Assembly: GCF_000298075.1 (NCBI RefSeq)
Contig: NZ_JH815593.1
Coordinates: 174,598 to 215,243, forward strand
Length of the DNA: 40,646 nucleotides
Source: Staphylococcus massiliensis CCUG 55927
GTDB lineage: Bacteria > Bacillota > Bacilli > Staphylococcales > Staphylococcaceae
Direction: 5' to 3'
In this document: piece after piece, positions 28,078 to 36,183 of the stretch
Layout: every line of letters starts with the position of its first letter
How positions within the stretch are numbered: the first letter of the stretch is position 1
The notes under the pieces: model-generated
Database searches by the model: none
The model's input: only the letters and a program-made list of their open reading frames with translations
What the model was told of the DNA's origin: nothing
Translations under genes and position numbers: made by a program

Positions 28078-28791
28078 ATGTATGTTTTATTAATTCTGTT
28101 AAGTTCATTGATGTTCAGCTTCTTATATCAACTATGCTTTGTAGTTGATCTTAAATTTAAATATTTCACATCGCGCTCTAAATGCGACGCATGTCGTTCA
28201 ACGCTTAGAAAAAGAGATCTTATTCCCGTCGTTAGTTATCTCTTACTCAAAGGGCGAACGCATTGTTGTGATAAACCTTTATCACGCTTGTATTTAGTTG
28301 GTGAAATTTTAATAATTGCATGCATCACATTGCCATCTTACATTCAAGTTCATTTTCAAACTGAACTTTATTTACTCTTTATATTCTTTTTACTTGCACT
28401 TTCTATGTACGACATTCGATCACAAATGGTGCCTGACCATATGCTTATCTTATTGTCGATACTCATCATATATTTTTCTCCTTACGTTTTTGAAGACATT
28501 TTCATTAAAGTAAGTATTATTTTAGGATTACATATGCTTTATGCTATTAGTCGAGCATCTATTGGCTATGGTGATATTAAACTACTGTGTGTGCTTTTAA
28601 TGGGGCTACCTCTATACGAATTTATGATGCTCTTTATGTTTACATTTATACTCGGTGGTATATTTGCCTTAATCTTAATGGCATTTAAGCGTCGTAAAAT
28701 AAAAGGTGTGCCGTTAATTCCGTTTGTATTTGCTGCCTTCCTATTTTTGAACACTTACTTTGAAATGATTAATTTATACATCGGAGGTTAG
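28078..28791 (+). CDS. comC: Type IV prepilin peptidase ComC
   Basis: A membrane aspartyl protease that cleaves and usually N-methylates prepilin-like proteins; in Gram-positives it matures the ComG pseudopilins of the DNA uptake machine. The 237-residue protein has several membrane segments, the zinc-type pairs Cys36/Cys39 and Cys63/Cys64 in the cytosolic loop, and the two catalytic aspartates Asp112 (MYDIRSQ) and Asp166 (GYGDIK). The ATG at 28078 lies eight bases after AAGGTGG; an upstream in-frame ATG at 28045 has no site. radC starts three bases after the stop. Confidence 0.92.
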   Translation: MYVLLILLSSLMFSFLYQLCFVVDLKFKYFTSRSKCDACRSTLRKRDLIPVVSYLLLKGRTHCCDKPLSRLYLVGEILIIACITLPSYIQVHFQTELYLLFIFFLLALSMYDIRSQMVPDHMLILLSILIIYFSPYVFEDIFIKVSIILGLHMLYAISRASIGYGDIKLLCVLLMGLPLYEFMMLFMFTFILGGIFALILMAFKRRKIKGVPLIPFVFAAFLFLNTYFEMINLYIGG

Positions 28792-28794
28792 TTT

Positions 28795-29487
28795 ATGGGG
28801 AATTTAAATCAACTTGCATCTAATGAAAAGCCTAAAGAACGTTTTGTTTCCCAAGGCCCCAACAGTTTATCGAATAGTGAATTACTTGCCATTTTAATTA
28901 ATACTGGACGAAAGGGCTTTTCAAGTGTGGAACTCGCCCAAGAAGTCTTAAAACATTCAAGAGATTTAAAACAACTCTCTAATGTAAGCTTACATGAATT
29001 ACAAGCAATCAAAGGAATTGGCGCGCATAAGGCCATCGTATTAAAAGCCGCATTTGAATTAGGTCGACGTATGAACTCACAGTCTCTGAACGATAAGGTG
29101 TTTATTAAGTCACCTCATGACGTGTTAATGTATCTTGAAGGGAGAATGACTGACCTTGAACAAGAACATTTCGTAGCACTCTTCCTGAATAGTAAGAATC
29201 AAATCATCCATGAAAAAACCTTGTTTATAGGGACGTTAAACGCTTCGCTCGTTCATCCACGTGAAGTATTTAAAGAAGCTGTGAAATGTGCTGCGCATGC
29301 GATTATCGTCGCACATAATCATCCTTCAGGAGACCCTACGCCGTCTAAAGAAGATATTCGTACGACTAAACGTCTGTGTGAATGCGGTGTTGTGATAGGT
29401 ATTGAATTGTTAGATCATATTATTATCGGTCAACAAAGATTTGTGAGTTTATCAGAAGAAGGCTATATAGATGGCGGAAATGCTTAG
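28795..29487 (+). CDS. radC: RadC family (JAB/MPN) protein
   Basis: A 230-residue RadC-like protein. A helix-hairpin-helix stretch (about residues 67-90, LQAIKGIGAHKA) precedes a metalloprotease-like MPN domain with the JAMM motif His174-x-His176...Asp187 in AHNHPSGDPTPSKED. The old link to DNA repair in E. coli is not supported by later work, and the activity is uncertain. It has GGAGGTTA within the end of comC, so the two are coupled, possibly through competence. Confidence 0.94.
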   Translation: MGNLNQLASNEKPKERFVSQGPNSLSNSELLAILINTGRKGFSSVELAQEVLKHSRDLKQLSNVSLHELQAIKGIGAHKAIVLKAAFELGRRMNSQSLNDKVFIKSPHDVLMYLEGRMTDLEQEHFVALFLNSKNQIIHEKTLFIGTLNASLVHPREVFKEAVKCAAHAIIVAHNHPSGDPTPSKEDIRTTKRLCECGVVIGIELLDHIIIGQQRFVSLSEEGYIDGGNA

Positions 29488-29536
29488 TTAATATACGTAA
29501 AATACAGTATAATAATGGTGTTTAGGAGGTACATCT

Positions 29537-29812
29537 ATGAATTTCATCATATTGATCGCATTATTAACACCAGTATTCTACATTTACAAGCTACACCAAC
29601 AAAATTTGACTTTAAATATCTCAAGGATTCGGAACACCTTGCTTATTTCGATGGTCTCGTTAACGATTGGTGTCCTCATCAAATGGTTTGTAATTGGTAT
29701 CACTAAGTCCATTTTAATTCACATTTTAAGTGGGCTCATTGTGGGAGTCGTGTGGGCAGTACTTATTCTCATAACATACTTTTTCTTTACTAAGTTAAAG
29801 GCTATCAAATAA
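29537..29812 (+). CDS. Small membrane protein, unknown function
   Basis: A 91-residue protein with three hydrophobic segments (about 2-18, 33-55 and 60-85) and a basic loop between the first two. GGAGGTACATCT precedes the ATG, and a TATAAT-like sequence lies just upstream. No family recognised. A 160-bp structured repeat begins eight bases after its stop and probably terminates it. Confidence 0.65.
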   Translation: MNFIILIALLTPVFYIYKLHQQNLTLNISRIRNTLLISMVSLTIGVLIKWFVIGITKSILIHILSGLIVGVVWAVLILITYFFFTKLKAIK

Positions 29813-29820
29813 AATAGCGA

Positions 29821-29982
29821 GGCTGGGACATAAGTTGTGAAATAGAGCATTTGAGCTTTATTTCACACAATTCTCAAAACAGCTGACTCCTAGGGGAGTA
29901 GCATGAGACCGGAGACTACAGGCTCCGGCCATGCCCCAGGAAAGCATGCTGTTTAAGGGAATTGTAGTATTATGTCCCAGCC
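29821..29982. repeat. Nested hairpin element, copy 2, in a GGCTGGGACATAA hairpin
   Basis: The outer stem is GGCTGGGACATAA (29821-29833) with its perfect complement ending at 29982. Inside are a 13-bp hairpin (TGTGAAATAGAGC with GCTTTATTTCACA), then ACAATTC (29867-29873) with GAATTGT (29959-29965) enclosing AAACAGC/GCTGTTT, GCATG (29901-29905) with CATGC (29930-29934), and CCGGAG/CTCCGG. The inner part matches the element at 21628-21841. It lies between converging genes and may terminate both. Outer stems of this sequence are common between staphylococcal genes. Confidence 0.85.
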
Positions 29983-30030
29983 CCGTTTATAGATCGTATG
30001 TATCATTGTAATCGGTAAAATGTTCTAAAA

Positions 30031-30177
30031 TCACATCATTAAAGTTACACCTTGATAAACTAAATATAATACAAGTGCAAGAATGCATAGTTTAATTATA
30101 AATCGAAACACTTGTAGGCTAAATTTAAATAGAAGTACAACTAAAAAGATGACAATCAGTGCAATTAAGATGTTCAT
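30031..30177 (-). CDS. 48-residue hydrophobic small protein
   Basis: A short ORF on the - strand with a strong site (AAGGAGAGAG, seven bases before ATG). It begins MNILIALIVIFLVVLLFKFS and has a second hydrophobic stretch at about 24-45, with arginine and lysine between them, so a two-helix hairpin in the membrane is likely. The stop is TGA at 30031. No family recognised. It converges on the structured repeat at 29821-29982. Translation is inferred from the site and the membrane-like composition only. Confidence 0.6.
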   Translation of the reverse strand: MNILIALIVIFLVVLLFKFSLQVFRFIIKLCILALVLYLVYQGVTLMM

Positions 30178-30325
30178 ACGTTTCTCTCTCCTTTAAGTAT
30201 ATCTTATCTAAGCTGTATAAAGCTGTCATCAGTCTACAGTAAATTATATTATACGCCTAGAGTCCGATGTTACACAAATTTCCATTTGATATAATTTGGT
30301 TCGTTGAATAAAGGAGGGGGATAAT

Positions 30326-30787
30326 ATGCGATTTATATTTCGTATGATAAAAAATCTAATTGCCCTTGCTATAATCTTATTTGTGGTATATATCGCTTTA
30401 AATCACGCACCTTTTCTAAAAAAGCAACCATGGAATCCATTTAGTGACCAAAACACGGAACAAATGAACAATAATGGTGCACCGGTGCCTCAAAACGGTG
30501 TCAGTTATTCGCTTGAAGATAATGAATTCTTTCAAAACGTACCATTAGGTCAAACTAAAAATGTATTTCAATGGTTAAATAAATCTGAATTTATGTCAGT
30601 AACAGGACTATCAGAAATGGGTTACGATGACGAATATATTGTAGGTAAGCGAGATTCGCAGTTTATTGTCTATAAGTTTGGTGAGGACCAAATACGTGTT
30701 TATGCGACAGAGCAAGAAATGACTCAAGATATGGAAAACCTTGGTCATTCTATAGAAATGAAACCTGCTGAAGCATATCAAAAATAG
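30326..30787 (+). CDS. Membrane-anchored protein, DUF4930-like
   Basis: A 153-residue protein with one N-terminal membrane segment (about residues 10-28) and a polar, asparagine/glutamine-rich linker (about 35-60), followed by a soluble domain of about 95 residues, probably outside the cell. It resembles a staphylococcal family I remember as DUF4930, but I cannot check this. No catalytic motif is visible. AAAGGAGGGGG precedes the ATG. It is followed by a 49-residue acidic protein. Confidence 0.65.
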   Translation: MRFIFRMIKNLIALAIILFVVYIALNHAPFLKKQPWNPFSDQNTEQMNNNGAPVPQNGVSYSLEDNEFFQNVPLGQTKNVFQWLNKSEFMSVTGLSEMGYDDEYIVGKRDSQFIVYKFGEDQIRVYATEQEMTQDMENLGHSIEMKPAEAYQK

Positions 30788-30858
30788 ATTATTTGAAAGT
30801 TATTTCGAATTACGGTAACCTTTGTTTATAAAGAACTAAAAAGGTTTAGGTGATTTGA

Positions 30859-31008
30859 ATGTCTGAAGATAAAGCACAACAAAGTAATGAACAAGCCAAA
30901 GCGCAAAACCTATTCGCTAAGTGGCGTCAAGACGAAGTACTTTATAAAGAAGACGAAGAAAAAGACAACAAAGAATCTGACGACAATGACAACGACAAAG
31001 AAGCATAA
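30859..31008 (+). CDS. 49-residue acidic protein, unknown
   Basis: A short ORF starting MSEDKAQQSNEQ and ending in an Asp/Glu/Asn/Lys-rich tail, with a FAKWRQDEVLY stretch in the middle. It is preceded by AGGTGATTTGA at a workable distance and followed by an intrinsic terminator 12 bases after the stop. This frame and context make it likely to be translated. Probably disordered and cytoplasmic. No family recognised. Confidence 0.65.
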   Translation: MSEDKAQQSNEQAKAQNLFAKWRQDEVLYKEDEEKDNKESDDNDNDKEA

Positions 31009-31020
31009 ATTTAAATGTTT

Positions 31021-31053
31021 AGGGTAAGGCTTATAAGGTCTTACTCTTTTTTT
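31021..31053 (+). terminator. Terminator before mreC
   Basis: AGGGTAAGGC (31021-31030) pairs with GGTCTTACTCT (31037-31047) with wobbles; a run of T follows. Confidence 0.85.
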
Positions 31054-31194
31054 GTACCATAATGATTTACGCATACCGCATAGATTTAACTGAATTTTAT
31101 AACTTTCTCATCATACTACTTTATTTAGGCTAAATTGTAATATAAAATAATATAAGAACTTAAAAAATACATATTGTTAATAGAGGTGTTCGGT

Positions 31195-32040
31195 TTGTCT
31201 AATTTTTTGAAAAATAACAAACTCATCGTGTTTCTGTGTGGTTTGATATTATTTATTTCACTTATAGGATTATCTATCCGTTCTCAACATCAATCACCGG
31301 TAGAACAATATGCAGGCGATACGGTTTCGTTTGGACAACGCGCTTTTACATACCCTGCACATATTGTTACAGGTGCTATAGGTGATTTATTTAACTTTAA
31401 GGATGAACAACCAGAAGCCGATGACAAAGTTAAACAGCTAGAAGCGGAGAACCAAAGATTAGAGGCAGAGAATAAGAAGTACGAAAAAGAATTAGACATC
31501 AAAGATATATCGAAATATGAGCCTATTTCAGCGACTGTGTTAGCGCGTAACCCGGATCAATGGATGAACCGTATCGTAATCGATAAGGGTGAAAAAGCTG
31601 GCATTGATTCGAATATGGCTGTTATGACAGCTTCTGGATTAGTAGGTCGTATTTCAAAGGTTAACCAATACTCATCCCAGGTAGAAATGATCACGACTAA
31701 GTCACGTGCTGGTAAATTATCTGTAAATATCCAACATGAAGATGATAATGTGTTTGGTTTAATCGATCATTACGAAGAAGAATCCAATGAACTTGTGATT
31801 AGTGATATCGATAATAGTAAGAAAATTAAAGAAGGCGACAAAGTTGTAACAAGTGGTTTAGCAGACCAATTACCGAAAGGGCTTTTCATTGGTGAAGTAA
31901 CTAAAGTTGAAAATGACCAATATGGTTTATCTAAACAAGTTAGAGTTAAGCCTGCAGCAACGATGAAAGATTTAAATCACGTATACATTGCGAAGCGTGA
32001 TCCTAAGTCAATTCCTTCAGAAGAAGAGCGTGGTGAGTAA
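31195..32040 (+). CDS. mreC: Cell shape-determining protein MreC
   Basis: MreC is a single-pass membrane protein that organises wall synthesis. In cocci such as Staphylococcus it works without MreB, and its role is subtle. From the TTG at 31195 the protein has 281 residues: a membrane segment at about 9-27, a coiled coil at about 75-105 (KQLEAENQRLEAENKKYEK) and the MreC beta-domains. The TTG lies six bases after AGAGGTG. An in-frame TTG at 31174 precedes the Shine-Dalgarno and is rejected. mreD follows with a two-base gap. Confidence 0.93.
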   Translation: MSNFLKNNKLIVFLCGLILFISLIGLSIRSQHQSPVEQYAGDTVSFGQRAFTYPAHIVTGAIGDLFNFKDEQPEADDKVKQLEAENQRLEAENKKYEKELDIKDISKYEPISATVLARNPDQWMNRIVIDKGEKAGIDSNMAVMTASGLVGRISKVNQYSSQVEMITTKSRAGKLSVNIQHEDDNVFGLIDHYEEESNELVISDIDNSKKIKEGDKVVTSGLADQLPKGLFIGEVTKVENDQYGLSKQVRVKPAATMKDLNHVYIAKRDPKSIPSEEERGE

Positions 32041-32042
32041 CC

Positions 32043-32567
32043 ATGAGAGTGCTGTACTACGTTTTAATTGGTATCCTATTATTCTTTATAGATACGTTGC
32101 TTACGTTTTTATCACCAATTTTCATTTTCGGTCAAAAAATTGTATTTGCGCCGCATTTATTCTTTTTATTCCTCATGATTATTTCGGTGTATAAAGATGT
32201 GAGGTTCAGTCTTATCTTCGCCACATTCTTTGGAATCTTTATTGACCTGTACTTTGGTCAGCTTTATGGCTTGTATTTATTTGGCTATCTCATATTTGTG
32301 TTATTGGTTCACTATTTCGTAAAGGTCTTCTACAGAGATTACGAAATACTATTTGCGTTGATATTAGCCTTAACATTTCTATTTGAACTCTTTATCTTTG
32401 CTGTGTACGCGATGGTAGGTCTGATAGATGTAAAACCTATAAGCTTTATCTTATATAGACTTATTCCAACATTTATCATGAATTTCATCTTGTTACTCAT
32501 CATGTTCCCAATCGTGATGAAAGTTATAGAAAAAGTTCAATCAAAGATTGACAGACGTCATGCGTAA
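32043..32567 (+). CDS. mreD: Rod shape-determining protein MreD
   Basis: A 174-residue polytopic membrane protein of five or six segments with the MreD pattern (FFGIFIDLYFGQLYGLYLFGYLIFV near residues 60-84). It acts with MreC in the wall-synthesis complex. Its ribosome binding site lies in the end of mreC. The rplU leader follows, with no clear terminator in between. Confidence 0.93.
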   Translation: MRVLYYVLIGILLFFIDTLLTFLSPIFIFGQKIVFAPHLFFLFLMIISVYKDVRFSLIFATFFGIFIDLYFGQLYGLYLFGYLIFVLLVHYFVKVFYRDYEILFALILALTFLFELFIFAVYAMVGLIDVKPISFILYRLIPTFIMNFILLLIMFPIVMKVIEKVQSKIDRRHA

Positions 32568-32683
32568 TGTTATTATGCAGTAGTTGAGTAGTTCAATAGC
32601 TACGTACAACCGCTCGAAATCAGGTTTAAGTACACTTTTGTCACCTGTTTTTGGCGTGACTTATTATACAGGAGGTGCAAAGT
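32568..32683 (+). promoter_or_regulatory. Probable L21 leader of rplU-prp-rpmA
   Basis: A 110-base untranslated leader. Two exclusive stems overlap: CAGGT (32621-32625) with ACCTG (32643-32647), and GTCAC (32640-32644) with GTGAC (32656-32660). Its place before rplU fits the Firmicutes L21 leader class, which is thought to respond to ribosomal protein. I cannot confirm a match to the published consensus. Confidence 0.5.
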
Positions 32684-32992
32684 ATGTTTGCTATTATTGA
32701 AACAGGCGGTAAACAAATCAAAGTAGAAGAAGGTCAAGAAATCTACGTTGAGAAAGTAGATGCTAACGAAGGTGACGCTTTTACATTTGATAAAGTTTTA
32801 TTCGTAGGTGGAGATTCAGTTAAAGTTGGTGCGCCAACAGTTGAAGGTGCAACAGTTACAGCGACAGTTAACAAACAAGGTCGCGGTAAGAAAATCACTG
32901 TATTCACTTACAAACGTAGAAAAGATTACAAACGTAAAAAAGGCCATCGTCAACCTTTCACTAAATTAACTATCGACAAAATCAACGCTTAA
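32684..32992 (+). CDS. rplU: 50S ribosomal protein L21
   Basis: The 102-residue L21 is a beta-barrel protein of the large subunit. [18 protein letters not shown] and the C-terminal [21 protein letters not shown] signature are present. The ATG at 32684 lies eight bases after AGGAGGTG; a start at 32675 would sit within that site. It is followed by prp and rpmA, the usual order. Confidence 0.98.
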   Translation: MFAIIETGGKQIKVEEGQEIYVEKVDANEGDAFTFDKVLFVGGDSVKVGAPTVEGATVTATVNKQGRGKKITVFTYKRRKDYKRKKGHRQPFTKLTIDKINA

Positions 32993-32994
32993 TT

Positions 32995-33315
32995 ATGATT
33001 ACTGTTGATATATCTTTAAATGATGAAGGTCAAGTCACAGACGTGATTATGGATGGTCATGCTGATTTTGATGAGCATGGAAAGGACATCGTTTGTGCAG
33101 GCGCTTCAGCCGTATTATTCGGTAGTGTTAACGCAATTATTGGATTAACGAGTGAGAAACCAGATATCGATTATGAAGACGATGGTGGCTACTTCCATAT
33201 AAGAAGTGTGGATACGAATAATAAAGAAGCTCAGTTGATATTACAAGCAATGTTGGTCTCATTACAGACTTTAGAAGACGAATACAAAGCATATATTAAA
33301 CTAAATTATAAGTGA
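32995..33315 (+). CDS. prp: Ribosomal-processing cysteine protease Prp
   Basis: Prp removes the N-terminal extension of L27, which is needed for a working ribosome in Firmicutes whose L27 carries the extension. The 106-residue protein has the catalytic His22 in DGHADFDEHG and Cys34 in DIVCAGAS. The substrate, encoded by the next gene, has the matching extension. The start is only two bases after rplU and I see no clear Shine-Dalgarno, so translation is probably coupled to rplU. Also known as ysxB. Confidence 0.96.
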   Translation: MITVDISLNDEGQVTDVIMDGHADFDEHGKDIVCAGASAVLFGSVNAIIGLTSEKPDIDYEDDGGYFHIRSVDTNNKEAQLILQAMLVSLQTLEDEYKAYIKLNYK

Positions 33316-33325
33316 GGTGTAACTC

Positions 33326-33610
33326 ATGCTAAAATTAAACTTACAATTTTTTGCATCGAAAAAAGGGGTAAGTTCTACAAAGAACGGTCGTGACTCTGAA
33401 TCAAAACGTTTAGGTGCTAAACGTGCTGACGGTCAAGCTGTTAGAAGTGGTGGCATTATCTTCCGCCAACGTGGAACTAAGATTCACCCAGGTGAAAATG
33501 TAGGTCGCGGTGGCGATGATACATTATTCGCCAAGATTGATGGCGTTGTTAAATTCGAACGTAAAGGTCGTAACAAAAAGCAAGTTTCTGTATACGCAGT
33601 AGCTGAATAA
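33326..33610 (+). CDS. rpmA: 50S ribosomal protein L27 with cleavable N-terminus
   Basis: L27 reaches the peptidyl transferase centre with its N-terminal tail. The 94-residue precursor starts [20 protein letters not shown]. In staphylococci Prp cuts after the FF pair, exposing ASKKGV. The remainder is typical L27 ([21 protein letters not shown]). It has a GTGAGGTG site. A terminator lies 35 bases downstream. Confidence 0.98.
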   Translation: MLKLNLQFFASKKGVSSTKNGRDSESKRLGAKRADGQAVRSGGIIFRQRGTKIHPGENVGRGGDDTLFAKIDGVVKFERKGRNKKQVSVYAVAE

Positions 33611-33644
33611 TTTGTTAAAGACATAAATCTTTTATAACGAAGTT

Positions 33645-33686
33645 AAGCTCGGAACAAATCCATTTTGTCCCGAGCTTTATTTTTTG
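33645..33686 (+). terminator. Terminator of rplU-prp-rpmA
   Basis: AAGCTCGGAACAAA (33645-33658) pairs with TTTGTCCCGAGCTT (33664-33677); T-rich tail to 33685. Confidence 0.9.
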
Positions 33687-33715
33687 CAAATAACGTATGA
33701 GTTACTACATTCATT

Positions 33716-33742
33716 TTGTAATTTTCTTGAAAATGATATAAT
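33716..33742 (+). promoter_or_regulatory. Putative obg promoter
   Basis: A perfect TATAAT at 33737-33742 stands 44 bases before obg. TTGTAA at 33716-33721 is the best -35, at a short 15-base spacing. Confidence 0.45.
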
Positions 33743-33785
33743 TAAATAGATTATGTACGGAAATAGACAAGAAAGAGGTGACAAC

Positions 33786-35081
33786 ATGTTTGTCGATCAG
33801 GTAAAAATATTTTTAAAAGCTGGTGATGGAGGTAATGGTATCACTGCTTTTAGACGAGAAAAATACGTACCATTCGGTGGCCCAGCTGGTGGCGATGGTG
33901 GTAAAGGTGCTTCAGTTGTATTCGAAGTAGACGAAGGCCTACGTACACTTCTTGACTTTAGATATCAAAGACAATTTAAAGCTAAAAAAGGTGAGAACGG
34001 TCAAAGTAGTAACATGCATGGTAGAAATGCTGATGACCTCATTTTAAGAGTCCCACCAGGTACAATTATTAAACCAGTTGATTCCGATAACGTGTTAGCT
34101 GACCTAGTTGAACATGGTCAACAAGCTGTAATCGCTAAAGGTGGTCGTGGCGGACACGGTAACTCTAGATTCGCATCACCTAAAAACCCTGCACCAGACT
34201 TCAGTGAGAATGGTGAACCAGGTGAAGAAATCGAAGTTACCCTAGAGTTAAAACTACTCGCTGACGTTGGTTTAGTCGGTTTCCCAAGCGTAGGTAAATC
34301 TACGTTACTTTCTATTGTGTCAAAAGCCAAGCCGAAAATCGGTGCGTACCACTTCACTACAATTAAACCTAATTTAGGTGTCGTTTCAACGAAAGATAGC
34401 CGTAGCTTTGTTATGGCTGACCTACCAGGTTTAATTGAAGGTGCTTCAACCGGCGTAGGTTTAGGTCATCAATTTTTAAGACACGTAGAGCGTACGAAAG
34501 TTATTGTTCATGTTATCGATATGAGTGGCATGGAAGGCCGCGAACCTTACCAAGACTATGTCACGATCAATAATGAACTTAAGGCTTATGAACAACGACT
34601 TGAAGATCGCCCTCAAATTATTGTTGCTAATAAAATGGATATTCCAGGCGCAGAAGAACAACTTGAAACGTTTAAGTCTCAAACTAAAGATCAAGACGTT
34701 AAGATTATTCCAGTTTCGTCATTTACACGAGAGAATATTGATGAACTCTTATACACGATTGCGGACACATTAGATTCCGTTAAAGACGTGGACTTTTCTA
34801 AAAAGGATGAAGATGATGTCGGTGTAAACCGAGTTGTTTATAAACACATTCCATCTAAAGATAAATTCAATATTACAAGAGACGACGATGGTGCTTATGT
34901 TGTAAGTGGTGATCAAATCGAACGTACATTCAAGATGACTGACTTTAACAGCGACCCAGCTGTACGCCGATTTGCGCGTCAAATGCGCTCAATGGGTATT
35001 GATGATGCGCTAAGAGAACGTGGTTGTGAAAATGGAGATATTGTACGCATACTTGGCGGAGAATTTGAATTCGTAGAATAA
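33786..35081 (+). CDS. obg: GTPase Obg
   Basis: Obg is an essential GTPase tied to 50S assembly and the stringent response. The 431-residue protein has the glycine-rich Obg fold (residues 1-158), G1 GFPSVGKS at 165-172, G3 DLPGLIEG, G4 NKMD and the C-terminal OCT domain (about 350-431). The ATG at 33786 is placed correctly after AAAGAGGTG; an upstream in-frame ATG at 33753 precedes that site and is not used. The ACT-domain gene follows after 11 bases. Confidence 0.97.
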   Translation: MFVDQVKIFLKAGDGGNGITAFRREKYVPFGGPAGGDGGKGASVVFEVDEGLRTLLDFRYQRQFKAKKGENGQSSNMHGRNADDLILRVPPGTIIKPVDSDNVLADLVEHGQQAVIAKGGRGGHGNSRFASPKNPAPDFSENGEPGEEIEVTLELKLLADVGLVGFPSVGKSTLLSIVSKAKPKIGAYHFTTIKPNLGVVSTKDSRSFVMADLPGLIEGASTGVGLGHQFLRHVERTKVIVHVIDMSGMEGREPYQDYVTINNELKAYEQRLEDRPQIIVANKMDIPGAEEQLETFKSQTKDQDVKIIPVSSFTRENIDELLYTIADTLDSVKDVDFSKKDEDDVGVNRVVYKHIPSKDKFNITRDDDGAYVVSGDQIERTFKMTDFNSDPAVRRFARQMRSMGIDDALRERGCENGDIVRILGGEFEFVE

Positions 35082-35092
35082 GAGGTGCTCAG

Positions 35093-35548
35093 ATGAAGGA
35101 GAAAGATTATAAGAAATTTTACTTAATCAGAGAAGATGTTTTACCTGAATCTGTCATAAAAACGTTGCAGATTAAGGATGCTTTAAAAAAGGATAATCAG
35201 TTATCTATATTTGAAGCAGTTAAACAATTTAATCTTTCGCGTAGTGCTTTTTATAAGTATCGAGATACAATATTTCCTGTCGATGAGAAGACGGAGAAAT
35301 CAAGAGAATTTACGTTAATCCTGTATGTAGATGATGTGATTGGTATGCTTGCTATGGTGATGGGTACGGTTTCAAGCTTAAAATTGTCTGTTCTTACCAT
35401 TCATCAAAGCTTACCTATCGATCAAAAGGCGACAATCACATTGTCTTTAAATGCTAAAGGATCTCAATATTCTATTAATGAAATTATCAGTGCTTTAAAA
35501 GATATCGATAACGTTTCGAACGTAGAACTTATTGGAATGACGATGTAA
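35093..35548 (+). CDS. pheB: ACT domain-containing protein (PheB/UPF0735)
   Basis: A 151-residue protein with a short N-terminal helical region that looks like a helix-turn-helix (about residues 40-60, VKQFNLSRSAFYKYRDTI) and a C-terminal ACT domain (about 70-148), the small-molecule sensing fold. It sits between obg and ruvA, as in other Bacilli, where it is called PheB. It lacks any chorismate mutase or prephenate dehydratase domain, so the ligand and role are unknown. Confidence 0.85.
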   Translation: MKEKDYKKFYLIREDVLPESVIKTLQIKDALKKDNQLSIFEAVKQFNLSRSAFYKYRDTIFPVDEKTEKSREFTLILYVDDVIGMLAMVMGTVSSLKLSVLTIHQSLPIDQKATITLSLNAKGSQYSINEIISALKDIDNVSNVELIGMTM

Positions 35549-35560
35549 GGAAGTGTGACG

Positions 35561-36163
35561 ATGTATTCATATATTAAAGGAGAACTTACTAAGATTTATC
35601 CAACTCATGTAGTTATAGAGACTAGAGATGGCGTGGGCTATGAAATTCAAACACCGAACTCGTATCGATTTCAGCATCAATTAAACCAAGCTTTAACTTT
35701 ATACACGTCGCTTGTCGTACGTGAGGATGCTCAACTTTTATATGGCTTCAAAAATGAAGAAGAAAAAGAGATGTTTTTAAGCCTAAATAAAGTTACTGGC
35801 ATCGGGCCAAAGTCAGCGCTTGCTATACTTGCAAGTAGTACACCGGATGAAGTTAAACAAGCCATTGAAAATGAAAATGATCAATACTTAACAAAGTTCC
35901 CCGGAATTGGTAAGAAAACGGCACGTCAAATTGTATTAGATTTAAAAGGTAAGGTTAAAATTACTGATTTAGCTAAGCAAGATGTGTTACAAGTTGCATC
36001 ACCTGATGAACAAAATAAAGTGGTTGACGAAGCAATTCTAGCGCTTGAAGCATTAGGTTATTCTAAGCGAGAGCTTAATAAGATTAAAAAGGCACTTCAA
36101 GCTTCTTCTATTGATAGTGTGGATGAAGCGGTTAAATACGGTCTTCAGCTCTTAATTTCATAA
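35561..36163 (+). CDS. ruvA: Holliday junction branch migration protein RuvA
   Basis: RuvA binds four-way junctions and recruits RuvB. The 200-residue protein has the OB-fold domain (1-62), the helix-hairpin-helix pair ([13 protein letters not shown] and [15 protein letters not shown]) and a C-terminal RuvB-binding domain (about 150-200). The ATG at 35561 fits AAGGAAG; the GTG at 35555 lies too close to that site. ruvB follows after 20 bases. Confidence 0.97.
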   Translation: MYSYIKGELTKIYPTHVVIETRDGVGYEIQTPNSYRFQHQLNQALTLYTSLVVREDAQLLYGFKNEEEKEMFLSLNKVTGIGPKSALAILASSTPDEVKQAIENENDQYLTKFPGIGKKTARQIVLDLKGKVKITDLAKQDVLQVASPDEQNKVVDEAILALEALGYSKRELNKIKKALQASSIDSVDEAVKYGLQLLIS

Positions 36164-36183
36164 TTTAAGGAGGTACGATAGAG

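Noticed and set aside
28795..29487. RadC as proof of a DNA-repair or mobile-element region
   Set aside because: RadC-like genes also occur on mobile elements, but here it sits in conserved order after comC with matching codon use, so it is core.
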